DNA of 64,000 nt from NCBI GenBank assembly GCA_036734945.1, contig DAIMXP010000011.1, positions 24,616 to 88,615 of the forward strand, in the 5' to 3' direction. This DNA is from UBA4733 sp036734945. GTDB taxonomy: Bacteria; Chloroflexota; UBA4733. Of the stretch, positions 42,683-50,971 are shown one piece after another (within the stretch, counting starts at the first letter, position 1; the number at the start of each line of letters is the position of its first letter). Under the pieces are notes generated by a model. That model was not told the origin of the DNA and did no database searches. It saw only the letters and a program-made list of their open reading frames with translations. Both the position numbers and the translations under genes were made by a program.

Positions 42683-44647
42683 ATGAACATCCCGGTGCGC
42701 GGCTACCTGGCGCTGCTGGGCCGCTATCTGCGGCCGCAGTGGCGGCGCGTGGCCGTGCTGGCGATCCTGCTGTTCGCCTCCATCGGCTTGCAGCTCGCCG
42801 GCCCGCAGATCCTCCGCGTCTTCATCGACACGGCCACCGGCGGGCACTCGCTCGGCGTAGCCAACGCCTCTCAGGCGCTGACGGTGGCCGCCTTGCTCTA
42901 TCTGGCGACCGCCCTGGCCGGCCAGGCGGTGGCCCTCCTCGAAACCTATACCGCCGAGAATGTTGCGTGGGTCGCTACCAACCGCCTCCGGGCGGACCTG
43001 ATGCTGTACTGCCTGCGGCTGGATATGGGCTTCCACCAGGTACACACGCCGGGAGAGATGATCGAGCGCATCGACGGCGACGTCAGCCTCCTGGCAAACT
43101 TCCTCTCCCGCTTCGTAGTCCAGGTGCTCGGCAACGCGCTGCTCCTGGTCGGGATACTGGTGTTGCTCTTCCGCGTCCACTGGCTGGTCGGCACGACGTT
43201 CACGTGCTTCGCCGTCCTCACGCTGGCAGTGCTGAGCCGGGTGCAGGGCCTGGCCGCGTCGCGCTGGATCGCCACGCGACAGGCCAGTGCCGATCTGTTC
43301 GGCTTCCTGGAGGAACGACTCTCCGGCGCCGAGGACATCCGTTCGGCAAACGCCGTTTCCTATATGGTCCGGCGGCTGCTCGTGCACATGCGCGACCTGT
43401 TACGCAAGGAGCGCACCGCCAGGCTGCTCGCCTCGCTGCTGGGCAACACGCTGAACGTGACCTTCGTGCTGGTGACGGCGGCGGCTTTCATCCTGGGCGC
43501 CGCCCTCTTCCACGCCGGAACCATCACGCTGGGTACCGTCTATCTGATCGTCAACTACACCTCGATGCTCCGGTCGCCCATCGACCAGCTCAACCGCCAC
43601 TACTCCGACCTGCAACAGGCGACCGCCGGCATCGCCCGCATCCGCCAGTTGCTGGAGACGCGCAGTGCGCTCGGGGAGCCGGGCGACGAGGTGGGGGGAT
43701 GGGGAGATAGAGGGAGCGGGCATCTGGACGTTGGTGGGGCGGGAGCAGAACCGCGACTGTGGTCGCGGCTAAGGACACGGACTGCGGTCCGAGGAAGGTC
43801 CGGCGACCGCAGTCGCCCAGTCATTAGCCGCGACCACAGTCGCGGTTCTGCTGGTATCGTTGCTATCGCCGCAGGTTCCAGATCCTCTCGCATCGCCCTT
43901 CCGCCGGGGCCGCTCGCTGTCGAGCTGGAGCACGTCACCTTCAGCTATGCCACGGGCGAGCCGGTGCTGCACGACGTCTGTCTGTCTCTGCCGGCCGGCA
44001 AGGTGCTGGGCGTGTTGGGGCGGACGGGAAGCGGCAAGACGACCATCGCCCGCCTGCTCTTCCGCCTCTACGATCCGACCGCAGGCGCTGTGCGCCTGGC
44101 CGGCATTGATGTGCGCGACGTGCCGCGCGCTGAGCTGACGCGACGCGTCGGGATGATCACGCAGGAGGTGCAACTTTTCCACGCCAGCGTGCGCGACAAC
44201 CTGGCCCTCTTCGACCGGACGGTCGCCGATGGGACGATCCTGGCGGCCCTGCACGACCTGGGACTGGAGACGTGGTATCGGTCGCTCGCCAAGGGCCTGG
44301 ACACGCCGCTCGCTGGTGGCAGCGGGCTGTCGGCCGGCGAAGCGCAGTTGCTCGCGTTCGTGCGTGTGTTCTTGAAGGATCCCGGCCTGGTGATCCTGGA
44401 CGAGGCGACGGCGCGGCTGGACCCGGCGACGGAGGCGCTCCTGGAGCGAGCGGTGGGCAAGCTGCTCCAGGGGCGGACCGGTATCATCGTGGCGCACCGG
44501 CTGGGTACGCTGCAACGGGCGGACGGCATCCTGGTATTGGAGCAAGGCCGGGTGGTCGAGCAGGGCGACCGCGCGCTCCTGGCGGGTGATGCCGCCTCAC
44601 GCTACGCCGGCCTGCTGCGAACCGGGTTGCCGGAGGTGGTCGGATGA
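42683..44647 (+). CDS. ABC exporter subunit 1 with a hairpin repeat inside its linker
   Basis: ATG 42683 follows GCAGGGGGACC. The 654-residue half-transporter has a six-helix membrane domain (residues 1-335) and an ATPase (from about 410): Walker A GRTGSGKTT near 446, signature GLSAGEAQ, Walker B LVILDEATARLD with the catalytic Glu, and IIVAHRLGT. Between the two lies a foreign stretch (about 340-405), because the DNA at 43744-43852 is a hairpin repeat that happens to be open in this frame. The stop overlaps the next ABC gene (ATGA), so both halves form a heterodimer. The inserted linker is basic (RLWSRLRTRTAVRGRSGDRS) and probably disordered. Confidence 0.85.
   Translation: MNIPVRGYLALLGRYLRPQWRRVAVLAILLFASIGLQLAGPQILRVFIDTATGGHSLGVANASQALTVAALLYLATALAGQAVALLETYTAENVAWVATNRLRADLMLYCLRLDMGFHQVHTPGEMIERIDGDVSLLANFLSRFVVQVLGNALLLVGILVLLFRVHWLVGTTFTCFAVLTLAVLSRVQGLAASRWIATRQASADLFGFLEERLSGAEDIRSANAVSYMVRRLLVHMRDLLRKERTARLLASLLGNTLNVTFVLVTAAAFILGAALFHAGTITLGTVYLIVNYTSMLRSPIDQLNRHYSDLQQATAGIARIRQLLETRSALGEPGDEVGGWGDRGSGHLDVGGAGAEPRLWSRLRTRTAVRGRSGDRSRPVISRDHSRGSAGIVAIAAGSRSSRIALPPGPLAVELEHVTFSYATGEPVLHDVCLSLPAGKVLGVLGRTGSGKTTIARLLFRLYDPTAGAVRLAGIDVRDVPRAELTRRVGMITQEVQLFHASVRDNLALFDRTVADGTILAALHDLGLETWYRSLAKGLDTPLAGGSGLSAGEAQLLAFVRVFLKDPGLVILDEATARLDPATEALLERAVGKLLQGRTGIIVAHRLGTLQRADGILVLEQGRVVEQGDRALLAGDAASRYAGLLRTGLPEVVG
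43744..43852. repeat. Dispersed hairpin element, copy E, inside the ABC coding region
   Basis: A perfect 29-base inverted repeat, 43744-43772 against 43824-43852, flanks a shorter hairpin (GGACTGCGGTCC, and GGTCC...CGACCGCAGTCG). The GCGACTGTGGTCGCGGC arm matches copies A, B and D. It lies entirely within the linker of the ABC transporter gene and keeps its reading frame open. Confidence 0.85.
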
Positions 44648-46506
44648 CGCCTGCACCGGCTCCCGCGCCCTGGTGGTACATGTGGCGGCTGGCGCGCTAT
44701 CGCCCCGTGCTCTACCTGGCCAGCGAGCTGGGCGTGAGCCTGGTGTGGTACCTGTTCCCGCTGGTGACGGGCCTCATCACCCAGCAGTTCTTCAACTGGC
44801 TCACCGGCCAGGCGCCGGCCGGTTTCGGTCTGTGGTCCGTGCTGGCGCTGCTCGCCGGCGCCTGGCTGGGGCGGATCGCGGCGGTGGTGGCCATCACCGT
44901 GGGCGAGACCACCCTGATGCAACAGCAGTTGTCGCTGCTGCGCAAGAACCTGTTCGAGCGCTGCCTGCGCCGCCCCGGCGCGCGCGCCGTGCCGGTCTCG
45001 CCCGGCGAGGCGGTCAGCCGCTTGCGCGACGACGTCTTTACCCTCGTCGGCTTTGTCTCCCGAGCGATGGCGCCAGTCGGGCAGCTCGCAGCGGCGGTGG
45101 TCGCCATCGTGGTGCTGGCCCGCGTCAGCGTGTTCCTCACGGTGGTGATCTGCCTGCCAATCCTGGTGGTCCTGACGATCGCCCAGTTGGCGACCAGGCG
45201 TATCCAACGCTACCGCCAGGCCAACCGAGAGACCATCGGTGAGGTGACCGGCTTCATCGGCGAGCTGTTCGGCGCCGTGCAGGCGGTCAAGGTGGCGGGC
45301 GCAGAGGAAAACGTGACGGCCCAGTTCGCGGCGTTGAACGAGGCCCGCCGCCGCGCCACCATCACCGACCTGCTCTTCGGCCAGCTCCTGGATTCCCTCT
45401 CCTCCACCACCGGCAACCTGGGGGTCGGGGCGCTGCTCCTCCTGGCTGCCCAGTCCATGCGGGCAGGGACGTTCACGGTCGGTGACTTGTCCCTCTTCGT
45501 CTCCTACATCGGCTGGCTGACCCAGATCACCACCTCATCGGGCGGTTTCCTCCGGCAGTACAAGCAGCTCGGCGTGTCGGTGGGCCGGCTCCTCGTCCTG
45601 CTGCAAGGAGAGGAGCCGGCGCAGGTACCGCCGGCGGCGCTGGTGGCGTACGGGACCCTCGACCCGCGCGCGCTGCCGGCCGACCCCTACCGCCCCAGGA
45701 CGGCGGGCGACCGGCTGCTGACGCTGGAGGCGAAGGGCCTCTCCTATCGCTACCCGGAGAGCGGACGCGGCGTGTACGACGTCAGCCTGCATCTGCGCCG
45801 GGGCAGCTTCACCGTCGTGACCGGCCGGGTCGGTGCTGGGAAGACGACGCTGGTGCGGGTGCTGCTGGGGCTGCTGCCGAAGGACGGCGAGATCCGCTGG
45901 AACGGGAAGATTGTGGTGAATCCAGCGGCCTTCTTCGTGTCGCCGCGCAGCGCCTACACGCCGCAGGTACCGCGCCTGTTTAGCGAGACGGTGGGCGAGA
46001 ACATCCTGCTCGGTCTGCCGGAGGGGGCGGTTGATCTGCCGGGGGCGCTGCGGTCGGCGGTGTTGGAGGACGATGTCGCCGGGCTGGAGCAGGGCCTGGC
46101 AACGCTGGTGGGGCCGCGCGGCGTGCGGCTCTCCGGTGGGCAGGTCCAACGCGTCGCCGCCGCCCGCATGTTCGTGCGTGACGCCGAGCTGTTGGTGCTC
46201 GATGATCTATCCAGCGCACTGGACGTCGAGACCGAACAGTTGCTCTTCGAGCGGCTGCGTCAGGCCGACGAAACGGGCAGCGCCGCAGACCGGAGGCGTA
46301 CCATCCTTGCGGTGTCGCACCGCAAAGCCGTGCTGCGTCTGGCCGAGCACATTGTCGTGCTCAAGGATGGCACGGTGGAAGCGGAGGGAACGCTGGAGGA
46401 ACTCCTGGCGACCTGCGCGGAGATGCTGCGGCTGTGGGCGGGCGACGTGGGGAATGGAACTGATCCTCCCTCTCCTCCTGAGGGCGGAATGGTACGATCG
46501 CCGTAG
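44644..46506 (+). CDS. ABC exporter subunit 2 with a degenerate catalytic site
   Basis: A 620-residue half-transporter that starts inside the stop of subunit 1. Six helices (residues 20-320) are followed by an ATPase with Walker A GRVGAGKTT near 395, a complete signature RLSGGQVQR, and Walker B LLVLDDLSSALD, where Asp replaces the catalytic Glu; the switch His is present in ILAVSHRKAV. In heterodimeric ABC exporters one of the two ATP sites is commonly inactive, and this Asp marks the degenerate one, while subunit 1 keeps Glu. Direction and substrate are not shown by the sequence; multidrug or lipid export is usual. Confidence 0.85.
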   Translation: MTPAPAPAPWWYMWRLARYRPVLYLASELGVSLVWYLFPLVTGLITQQFFNWLTGQAPAGFGLWSVLALLAGAWLGRIAAVVAITVGETTLMQQQLSLLRKNLFERCLRRPGARAVPVSPGEAVSRLRDDVFTLVGFVSRAMAPVGQLAAAVVAIVVLARVSVFLTVVICLPILVVLTIAQLATRRIQRYRQANRETIGEVTGFIGELFGAVQAVKVAGAEENVTAQFAALNEARRRATITDLLFGQLLDSLSSTTGNLGVGALLLLAAQSMRAGTFTVGDLSLFVSYIGWLTQITTSSGGFLRQYKQLGVSVGRLLVLLQGEEPAQVPPAALVAYGTLDPRALPADPYRPRTAGDRLLTLEAKGLSYRYPESGRGVYDVSLHLRRGSFTVVTGRVGAGKTTLVRVLLGLLPKDGEIRWNGKIVVNPAAFFVSPRSAYTPQVPRLFSETVGENILLGLPEGAVDLPGALRSAVLEDDVAGLEQGLATLVGPRGVRLSGGQVQRVAAARMFVRDAELLVLDDLSSALDVETEQLLFERLRQADETGSAADRRRTILAVSHRKAVLRLAEHIVVLKDGTVEAEGTLEELLATCAEMLRLWAGDVGNGTDPPSPPEGGMVRSP

Positions 46507-46559
46507 GCAAAGGCGCGCCGGCCTGGCAACCTCGCTCAGGCATCGAAAGGAGCCGTAAC

Positions 46560-46935
46560 GTGGCAATGCTGTTTGCAACCGAGCGCCTCGCCGTTCGTGC
46601 GGCGACCCTCGACGACATGGACGCGCTGCTGGCGATCTTCGGCGATCCCGAGAACGTCCGCCACTACAATCAGGGGCTGCCGTGGACACGCACCCAGGTG
46701 CAGGAGCTCATCAACCACTTCGCGCCGGCCGGCGTGCCGTCGGCCGTGGTGACTCCAGGCGTGGTCTTGCTGAAGCCCGGCAACGACGTGGTGGGGTTTG
46801 GCGGCGTCTACTACGACGCGCAGGTGATGGACGAGGCAGAACTGGCGTTCATCTTTCGCCAGGAACAGTGGGGCAAAGGGCTCGCCACCGAGTTCGTGCG
46901 GGCGGCCATCGCGGCGGCCGCCTGCGCCGGCGGTC
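46560..46935 (+). pseudogene. RimJ/RimL-type GNAT acetyltransferase, truncated
   Basis: GTG 46560, with AAAGGAG ten bases upstream, starts LFATERLAVRAATLDDMDAL, the usual opening of ribosomal-protein-type acetyltransferases. AELAFIFRQEQWGKGLATEF is the acetyl-CoA loop. Similarity ends after the helix at about 46935 (AAIAAAACAGG), leaving out the last third of the fold; the frame then runs into the start region of the next gene. Another abrupt join with no mobile element. Confidence 0.7.
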
Positions 46936-46968
46936 GCTCACCGCGGACCGGGGAAAATGTAGGTCACG

Positions 46969-47667
46969 ATGCAGTTCATCGAAGTGAGCGACCTGGGCGT
47001 GCGCGCTGCTGTGTACCGTCTCCAACGCCGCGACACCGCCCTGTCGTTCCTGCTGCTCCCCATGCTGCACGTTGGCGAGCAGGCGTACTATGACAACGTA
47101 CAGCAACGGCTCACCACCTGCGACGCGATCTTCATTGAGGGCATGCGCTCCCGCCACGCCAACCGGCTCGCCGCAGCACTCATGCTCCTGGAGCGCCACC
47201 GACGCCTCCAGCAGTGCGGTCTGGTCTTCCAAGGTGATGGCCTTGACCTGCGAGCGCTCCAAGATCGAGCCATCTACCCCGACCTGCCGGCGGACGCCTT
47301 CGACGTGGGCTGGCTCAACATCCCCTGGACGGACTGGCTGCTGTTCTTCTGTCTGGTACCCGTGGTCGCCGTCGCCCTGTGGTTCGTTGATCCCAAGGCA
47401 ACGATCGCCCGCTCCATGCAACTGGACGACTTGCCATCGCGCCGCGAAGTATTCATGGCGGGCGATCCATTGGATGCGCTGATCATTGATACCCGGGACG
47501 CGTCACTTGTCCAGCACCTGACACACTACGAGGCGGAGCACCGAGCAGACAATCTGTTGGTCGCCATTCTCTACGGAGCGCGCCACATGCGTGCCGTCAC
47601 GCACTTCCTGATGGAACGGTTGCACTACCAGGTGGCCGACTCCGAGTGGCTCACCGTGTTCACCTGA
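46969..47667 (+). CDS. TraB-family-like membrane-associated protein
   Basis: A 232-residue protein from ATG 46969. SFLLLPMLHVGEQAYYDNVQ has the His motif and CDAIFIEGMRSRH the Glu of TraB/Tiki-type proteins. WLLFFCLVPVVAVALWFV (about 120-140) is a membrane helix, and NLLVAILYGARHMRAVTHFL provides a later Gly-x-x-His. Members of this superfamily occur as membrane-bound metalloproteins with protease-like folds. It directly follows the broken acetyltransferase gene and may be using a foreign upstream region for expression. Confidence 0.7.
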   Translation: MQFIEVSDLGVRAAVYRLQRRDTALSFLLLPMLHVGEQAYYDNVQQRLTTCDAIFIEGMRSRHANRLAAALMLLERHRRLQQCGLVFQGDGLDLRALQDRAIYPDLPADAFDVGWLNIPWTDWLLFFCLVPVVAVALWFVDPKATIARSMQLDDLPSRREVFMAGDPLDALIIDTRDASLVQHLTHYEAEHRADNLLVAILYGARHMRAVTHFLMERLHYQVADSEWLTVFT

Positions 47668-47910
47668 CCACGAGGTTGCAAGGTACCGGACCTCGGGCGC
47701 ACGATGTGCATGAACGGCCTCCTCGGCGGGCAGGGCGGCACAGGCTGACCTCCTCAGCGTGGAGGACGCCCGAAAGGGAGATTGGACGCCACTCCCCGTC
47801 ATTGCATGGTGCGCTGGCAGCACGCCCTCCGTCTATTGCTGAACGAGCCCGAAGGTTGAGTGCAACACGATCCTGCGCAGCGCCAGGCTGCTCTGGTACG
47901 GTTGGTCTGG

Positions 47911-49194
47911 TCAGGACGATACAGCGATGATGCGCTGGTAGACGGCGTTGGCCAGTGTCATCGCCAGATCGAACGACCCTGGCCCCTTGCCAAAGGCGAC
48001 GGTCATCCCCACCGCCACATTGCCGGCCTGGAAGATGACCGAGTAGGCGGGCACGACCCGGCCATCAGTGAGCGTGAGCGGTCCGACCAACCCCGTGGTG
48101 GCATCGCCGATGGGGAGTACGGTGGCGGGCTGGACGCTGCTGTGGCTGGAGAGGATGCGCACCAGTTCGCCGTAATCCCAGGCAGCACCGGCGGCCGAGG
48201 CGAAGACGTCGGTGACTCCGACTATAACGATTGGCCCGGTGGCGCTGGTCAGACCAGCCTGGAGCGCAAACTCCGGCGAGTTGCCGTTGATCAAGCCGTG
48301 CGCTTCCTGCTGGAGGAACTCTTGCGCGCCAGGGGAGAGTGGCTCGCTCGCTCCGGGGGCCGGTCCCGCCATCCCCTGGCTGCCGGATGTCCGGAAGCCA
48401 GGCGGCAGGTCTTCCAGCCGCAGCGACACGTCCCAGGAATCGTGTCGGTAGGGCCCACCCGGCAGGTAGGCGATGCGGGGCAGGAAGGCCCCCAGCGCCG
48501 CTGCCGGCACCAGCCCGTCCTCCTTGGCGATGTCGCCGCCGTTGGCGATGGTCACCTGGCCGGCAGCCGCCCAGGGCATCGCCTGTTTCCACTGTTGGAA
48601 GACAGCGCGCTGGGTGCGTACCACGATCACGTTGCCTTCGTCCACCGGGGTCGTCAGCGGCAAGCCGTAGTGATCGAGGGCGTCCGGGTCAGCCTGGTAG
48701 GCGGCGTCGATGGCCGGATTGCCGGCCAGCAACGCCTCGTGCGCAGCGACGACCTGCGCCCAGGTCTTGCCGGTATCGCTGGAGGTATCCAGCGGCGGCG
48801 GAATCTGGCGTGCCGCTTGCAGCAGGGCGTCTTTGCCGGCGTTATGGAGCAGATCGAAGATATTGACGAAGGCGACCTGGCCGGTATCGGGATGCCACTG
48901 CAGGACGGCCTTCTGGAAGGCCTGGCTGACGAAGCCGCCCTGGAAGTAGCGATCGGACACCGGGTAGCCCAGCACCGGCACGCCGCCCAGCTGCTGGAAG
49001 GCCGACCAGAATTGGCTATCGGCCATGTCCAGCACCGCGTAGCCGAGCAGGTGCGACTGCGGCACGCCGTTGGTCTCGCTGTACCAGTGGCCCGGAACGC
49101 CGAGCGTGGCGAAATCGGCGGGGGCTGCGGCCGCTGACCCCGGTAGCGCCAGCAAGAGGAGACAGAGTGCGCTGCCGACCGAGAGCAGACGCAT
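47911..49194 (-). CDS. Secreted protein with Chloroflexota-type extracellular repeats (paralogue 1)
   Basis: ATG 49194 starts a signal peptide (RLLSVGSALCLLLLALPGSA then AAAAPADF). The mature protein has an approximately 100-residue region HWYSETNGVPQSHLLGYAVL, FWSAFQQLGGVPVLGYPVSD, FVSQAFQKAVLQWHPDTG. This Trp/Gly-Tyr-Pro pattern is frequent in exported proteins of Chloroflexota. A long C-terminal domain (about 190-427) is unique to this pair. It is 37-47% alike by eye to the protein encoded at 49261-50565. Function unknown; adhesion or glycan binding would fit. Confidence 0.75.
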   Translation of the reverse strand: MRLLSVGSALCLLLLALPGSAAAAPADFATLGVPGHWYSETNGVPQSHLLGYAVLDMADSQFWSAFQQLGGVPVLGYPVSDRYFQGGFVSQAFQKAVLQWHPDTGQVAFVNIFDLLHNAGKDALLQAARQIPPPLDTSSDTGKTWAQVVAAHEALLAGNPAIDAAYQADPDALDHYGLPLTTPVDEGNVIVVRTQRAVFQQWKQAMPWAAAGQVTIANGGDIAKEDGLVPAAALGAFLPRIAYLPGGPYRHDSWDVSLRLEDLPPGFRTSGSQGMAGPAPGASEPLSPGAQEFLQQEAHGLINGNSPEFALQAGLTSATGPIVIVGVTDVFASAAGAAWDYGELVRILSSHSSVQPATVLPIGDATTGLVGPLTLTDGRVVPAYSVIFQAGNVAVGMTVAFGKGPGSFDLAMTLANAVYQRIIAVSS

Positions 49195-49260
49195 GAGGAG
49201 ACCCCTTTCTGCTACGGATGGTCAGGATACCAGCCGCCCATTCGCGCTACCGTGCAACGA

Positions 49261-50565
49261 TCACGAGGTGCTCCCCACTGCGGTGATCTGGGCGAGGCTG
49301 GTCTGGGCCAGTTGCACCGCCAGGTCGAAGGAGCCCGCCGTGCCGGTATAGGTGACGGTGACGTCGCCCGTGACGTTGGCCTGATGGTAGATCACGCCGT
49401 AGGTAGTGAGCTTCCCTCCTGTGCTGAGGGTGCCGGGGAACACGGCCCCCACCGCGCCGTCGCCGATCGCCCCCACCGACACGGGCGGGACACAACATTG
49501 GACGCGCTGCATGCGCAACGCGTAGTCCTGGGCGGCGTCGGCCGGCGTGTCATAGACGGAGGTGGCGTTCTCGATCAGGATCGCCTCCTGGACGGTCGTG
49601 GCGCTCTGGTTTTGAACGAAGCTGACGAAGTGGGCGTTGACCAGCCCCGGGTGGACGAAGGAGGCGAAGGGCCCTTCGATGTGCTGAATATAGTCGGGAT
49701 TGGCCGTCGGCGCAGCGGCAGTGCCGGCGGCAGCGCTGCCCGGCACCAGCGGCGTGTTGCGGGTATAGCCGGCGGGCAGTTGGTCCAACTGCAGCCCGAT
49801 GAGCCAGGCGTCGAGGCGCACCGGCGTGCCCGCCACCATATTCCACAGCAACGAAGCGCCGGCCGGGATGGCGGCGTAATCCGGCACCAGGCCGGCCTCC
49901 TTGGCAATGTCGCCGCCATTCGCCACCGTCACCTGGCCTGCGGCCGCCCAGGGCACGGCCTGTTTCCACTGCTGCAAGACGGCGCGCTGGCAGCGGACGA
50001 CCAGCACGTTGCCTTCGTCCACCGGCCCGGTCAATGGCAAGCCGAAATGGCTGAGCGGGTCCGCATCGGCGAAATAGGCAGCTTTGATGGCGGCGTTTTG
50101 GTCCAGCAGCGCCTGGTGTGCCGCCACGATATGGGGCCAGCTCTTCCCCGTATCGCTCGACGTATCAAGGGGCGGTGGCGTCTGCCGCACCTGTTGCAAG
50201 AAGCTGTCCTTGCCGGCCGAGTGCAGCAGGTCGAAGATATTGACGAAGGCCACGTGGCCGGTCTCGGGACGCCACTGCAGGATCGCCTTCTGGAACGCCT
50301 GCACCACGAAGCCGTCCATCAAGTAGGGGCTGGAGACCGGGTAGCCGAGCACGGGGACGCCGCCCAGGCGCTGGAACTCCGACCAGAACTTGATACTGGC
50401 GCCATCGAACACCGGATAGCCGATCTGGGTCGGGAAGGCGAAGCCGTTGGTCTCGGTGTACCACTGACCACCGGGAATCGGGAAGTCCGCGTTGCTGGCC
50501 GCCAGCGCTGGTGTCGGCCAGAGCAGCACGCTGCAGAACAGGGCAAGACTGAAGAATCTGCGCAT
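49261..50565 (-). CDS. Secreted protein with Chloroflexota-type extracellular repeats (paralogue 2)
   Basis: ATG 50565 starts RRFFSLALFCSVLLWPTPAL, a signal peptide ending near Ala-Ala. The N-terminal domain repeats the pattern of its neighbour: WYTETNGFAFPTQIGYPVFD, FWSEFQRLGGVPVLGYPVSS, VVQAFQKAILQWRPETGHVA. The two also share VDEGNVLVVRCQRAVLQQWK in the middle. The C-terminal domain differs more than the N-terminal one. The genes are 66 bases apart on the same strand and clearly arose by tandem duplication. They may form a co-expressed surface pair. Confidence 0.75.
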   Translation of the reverse strand: MRRFFSLALFCSVLLWPTPALAASNADFPIPGGQWYTETNGFAFPTQIGYPVFDGASIKFWSEFQRLGGVPVLGYPVSSPYLMDGFVVQAFQKAILQWRPETGHVAFVNIFDLLHSAGKDSFLQQVRQTPPPLDTSSDTGKSWPHIVAAHQALLDQNAAIKAAYFADADPLSHFGLPLTGPVDEGNVLVVRCQRAVLQQWKQAVPWAAAGQVTVANGGDIAKEAGLVPDYAAIPAGASLLWNMVAGTPVRLDAWLIGLQLDQLPAGYTRNTPLVPGSAAAGTAAAPTANPDYIQHIEGPFASFVHPGLVNAHFVSFVQNQSATTVQEAILIENATSVYDTPADAAQDYALRMQRVQCCVPPVSVGAIGDGAVGAVFPGTLSTGGKLTTYGVIYHQANVTGDVTVTYTGTAGSFDLAVQLAQTSLAQITAVGSTS

Positions 50566-50674
50566 GCCCGCCTCCTTACTGCCGCGTCTGGGGCGATCAT
50601 CACCCTATGTCGGCTGCGGCGCTCCGGAGCTAGGTCGCATAACAGGGGCCAATGCCGGCCGGCAGAGGATGGAG

Positions 50675-50875
50675 CTAGGAGACATGCAAGAATAGGACAG
50701 CGGGCAACACGACGGAGAAGGAGCGAACCGCCGCGTAGTTGGAGGGGTGTCCCCACTGCGGGCCACGGAAGACGAACGGCTGTTCGTATGGCGCCGTCAG
50801 CCGGAAGCGAGCGCCGGCTCTCGGGGTCGCTTTGGCGCGACGCCAGTTTTCCAGCAGGGCGTCTCGATCCATCAT
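50675..50875 (-). CDS. Small unknown protein
   Basis: ATG 50875 has GGAGG five bases before it, and the product is 66 residues (DRDALLENWRRAKATPRAGA at the start, then FVFRGPQWGHPSNYAAVRSF). It is soluble with a hydrophobic end (VVLPAVLFLHVS). I know no relative. The ribosome site lies in a 15-base tandem duplication, so a second copy of the same AGGAG stands 15 bases further upstream. Confidence 0.45.
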   Translation of the reverse strand: MMDRDALLENWRRAKATPRAGARFRLTAPYEQPFVFRGPQWGHPSNYAAVRSFSVVLPAVLFLHVS

Positions 50876-50903
50876 TCGATCCTCCCAGATTCGATCCTCC
50901 CAG
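50874..50903. repeat. 15-bp tandem duplication covering a ribosome-binding site
   Basis: ATTCGATCCTCCCAG occurs twice in direct succession (50874-50888, 50889-50903). On the minus strand each unit contains GGAGGATCGAAT, that is, a Shine-Dalgarno site next to the start of the small protein at 50875. Confidence 0.8.
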
Positions 50904-50971
50904 CGGTGTGGCGGGTACGCTGACACCATCCGGTACCATGCTACCAGTGCGCTGCACGTCGCCTCTGGACG

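Noticed and set aside
43740..43860. The repeat in the ABC gene considered as an intron
   Set aside because: The frame stays open through it and no group I or II intron core is visible; it is too short.
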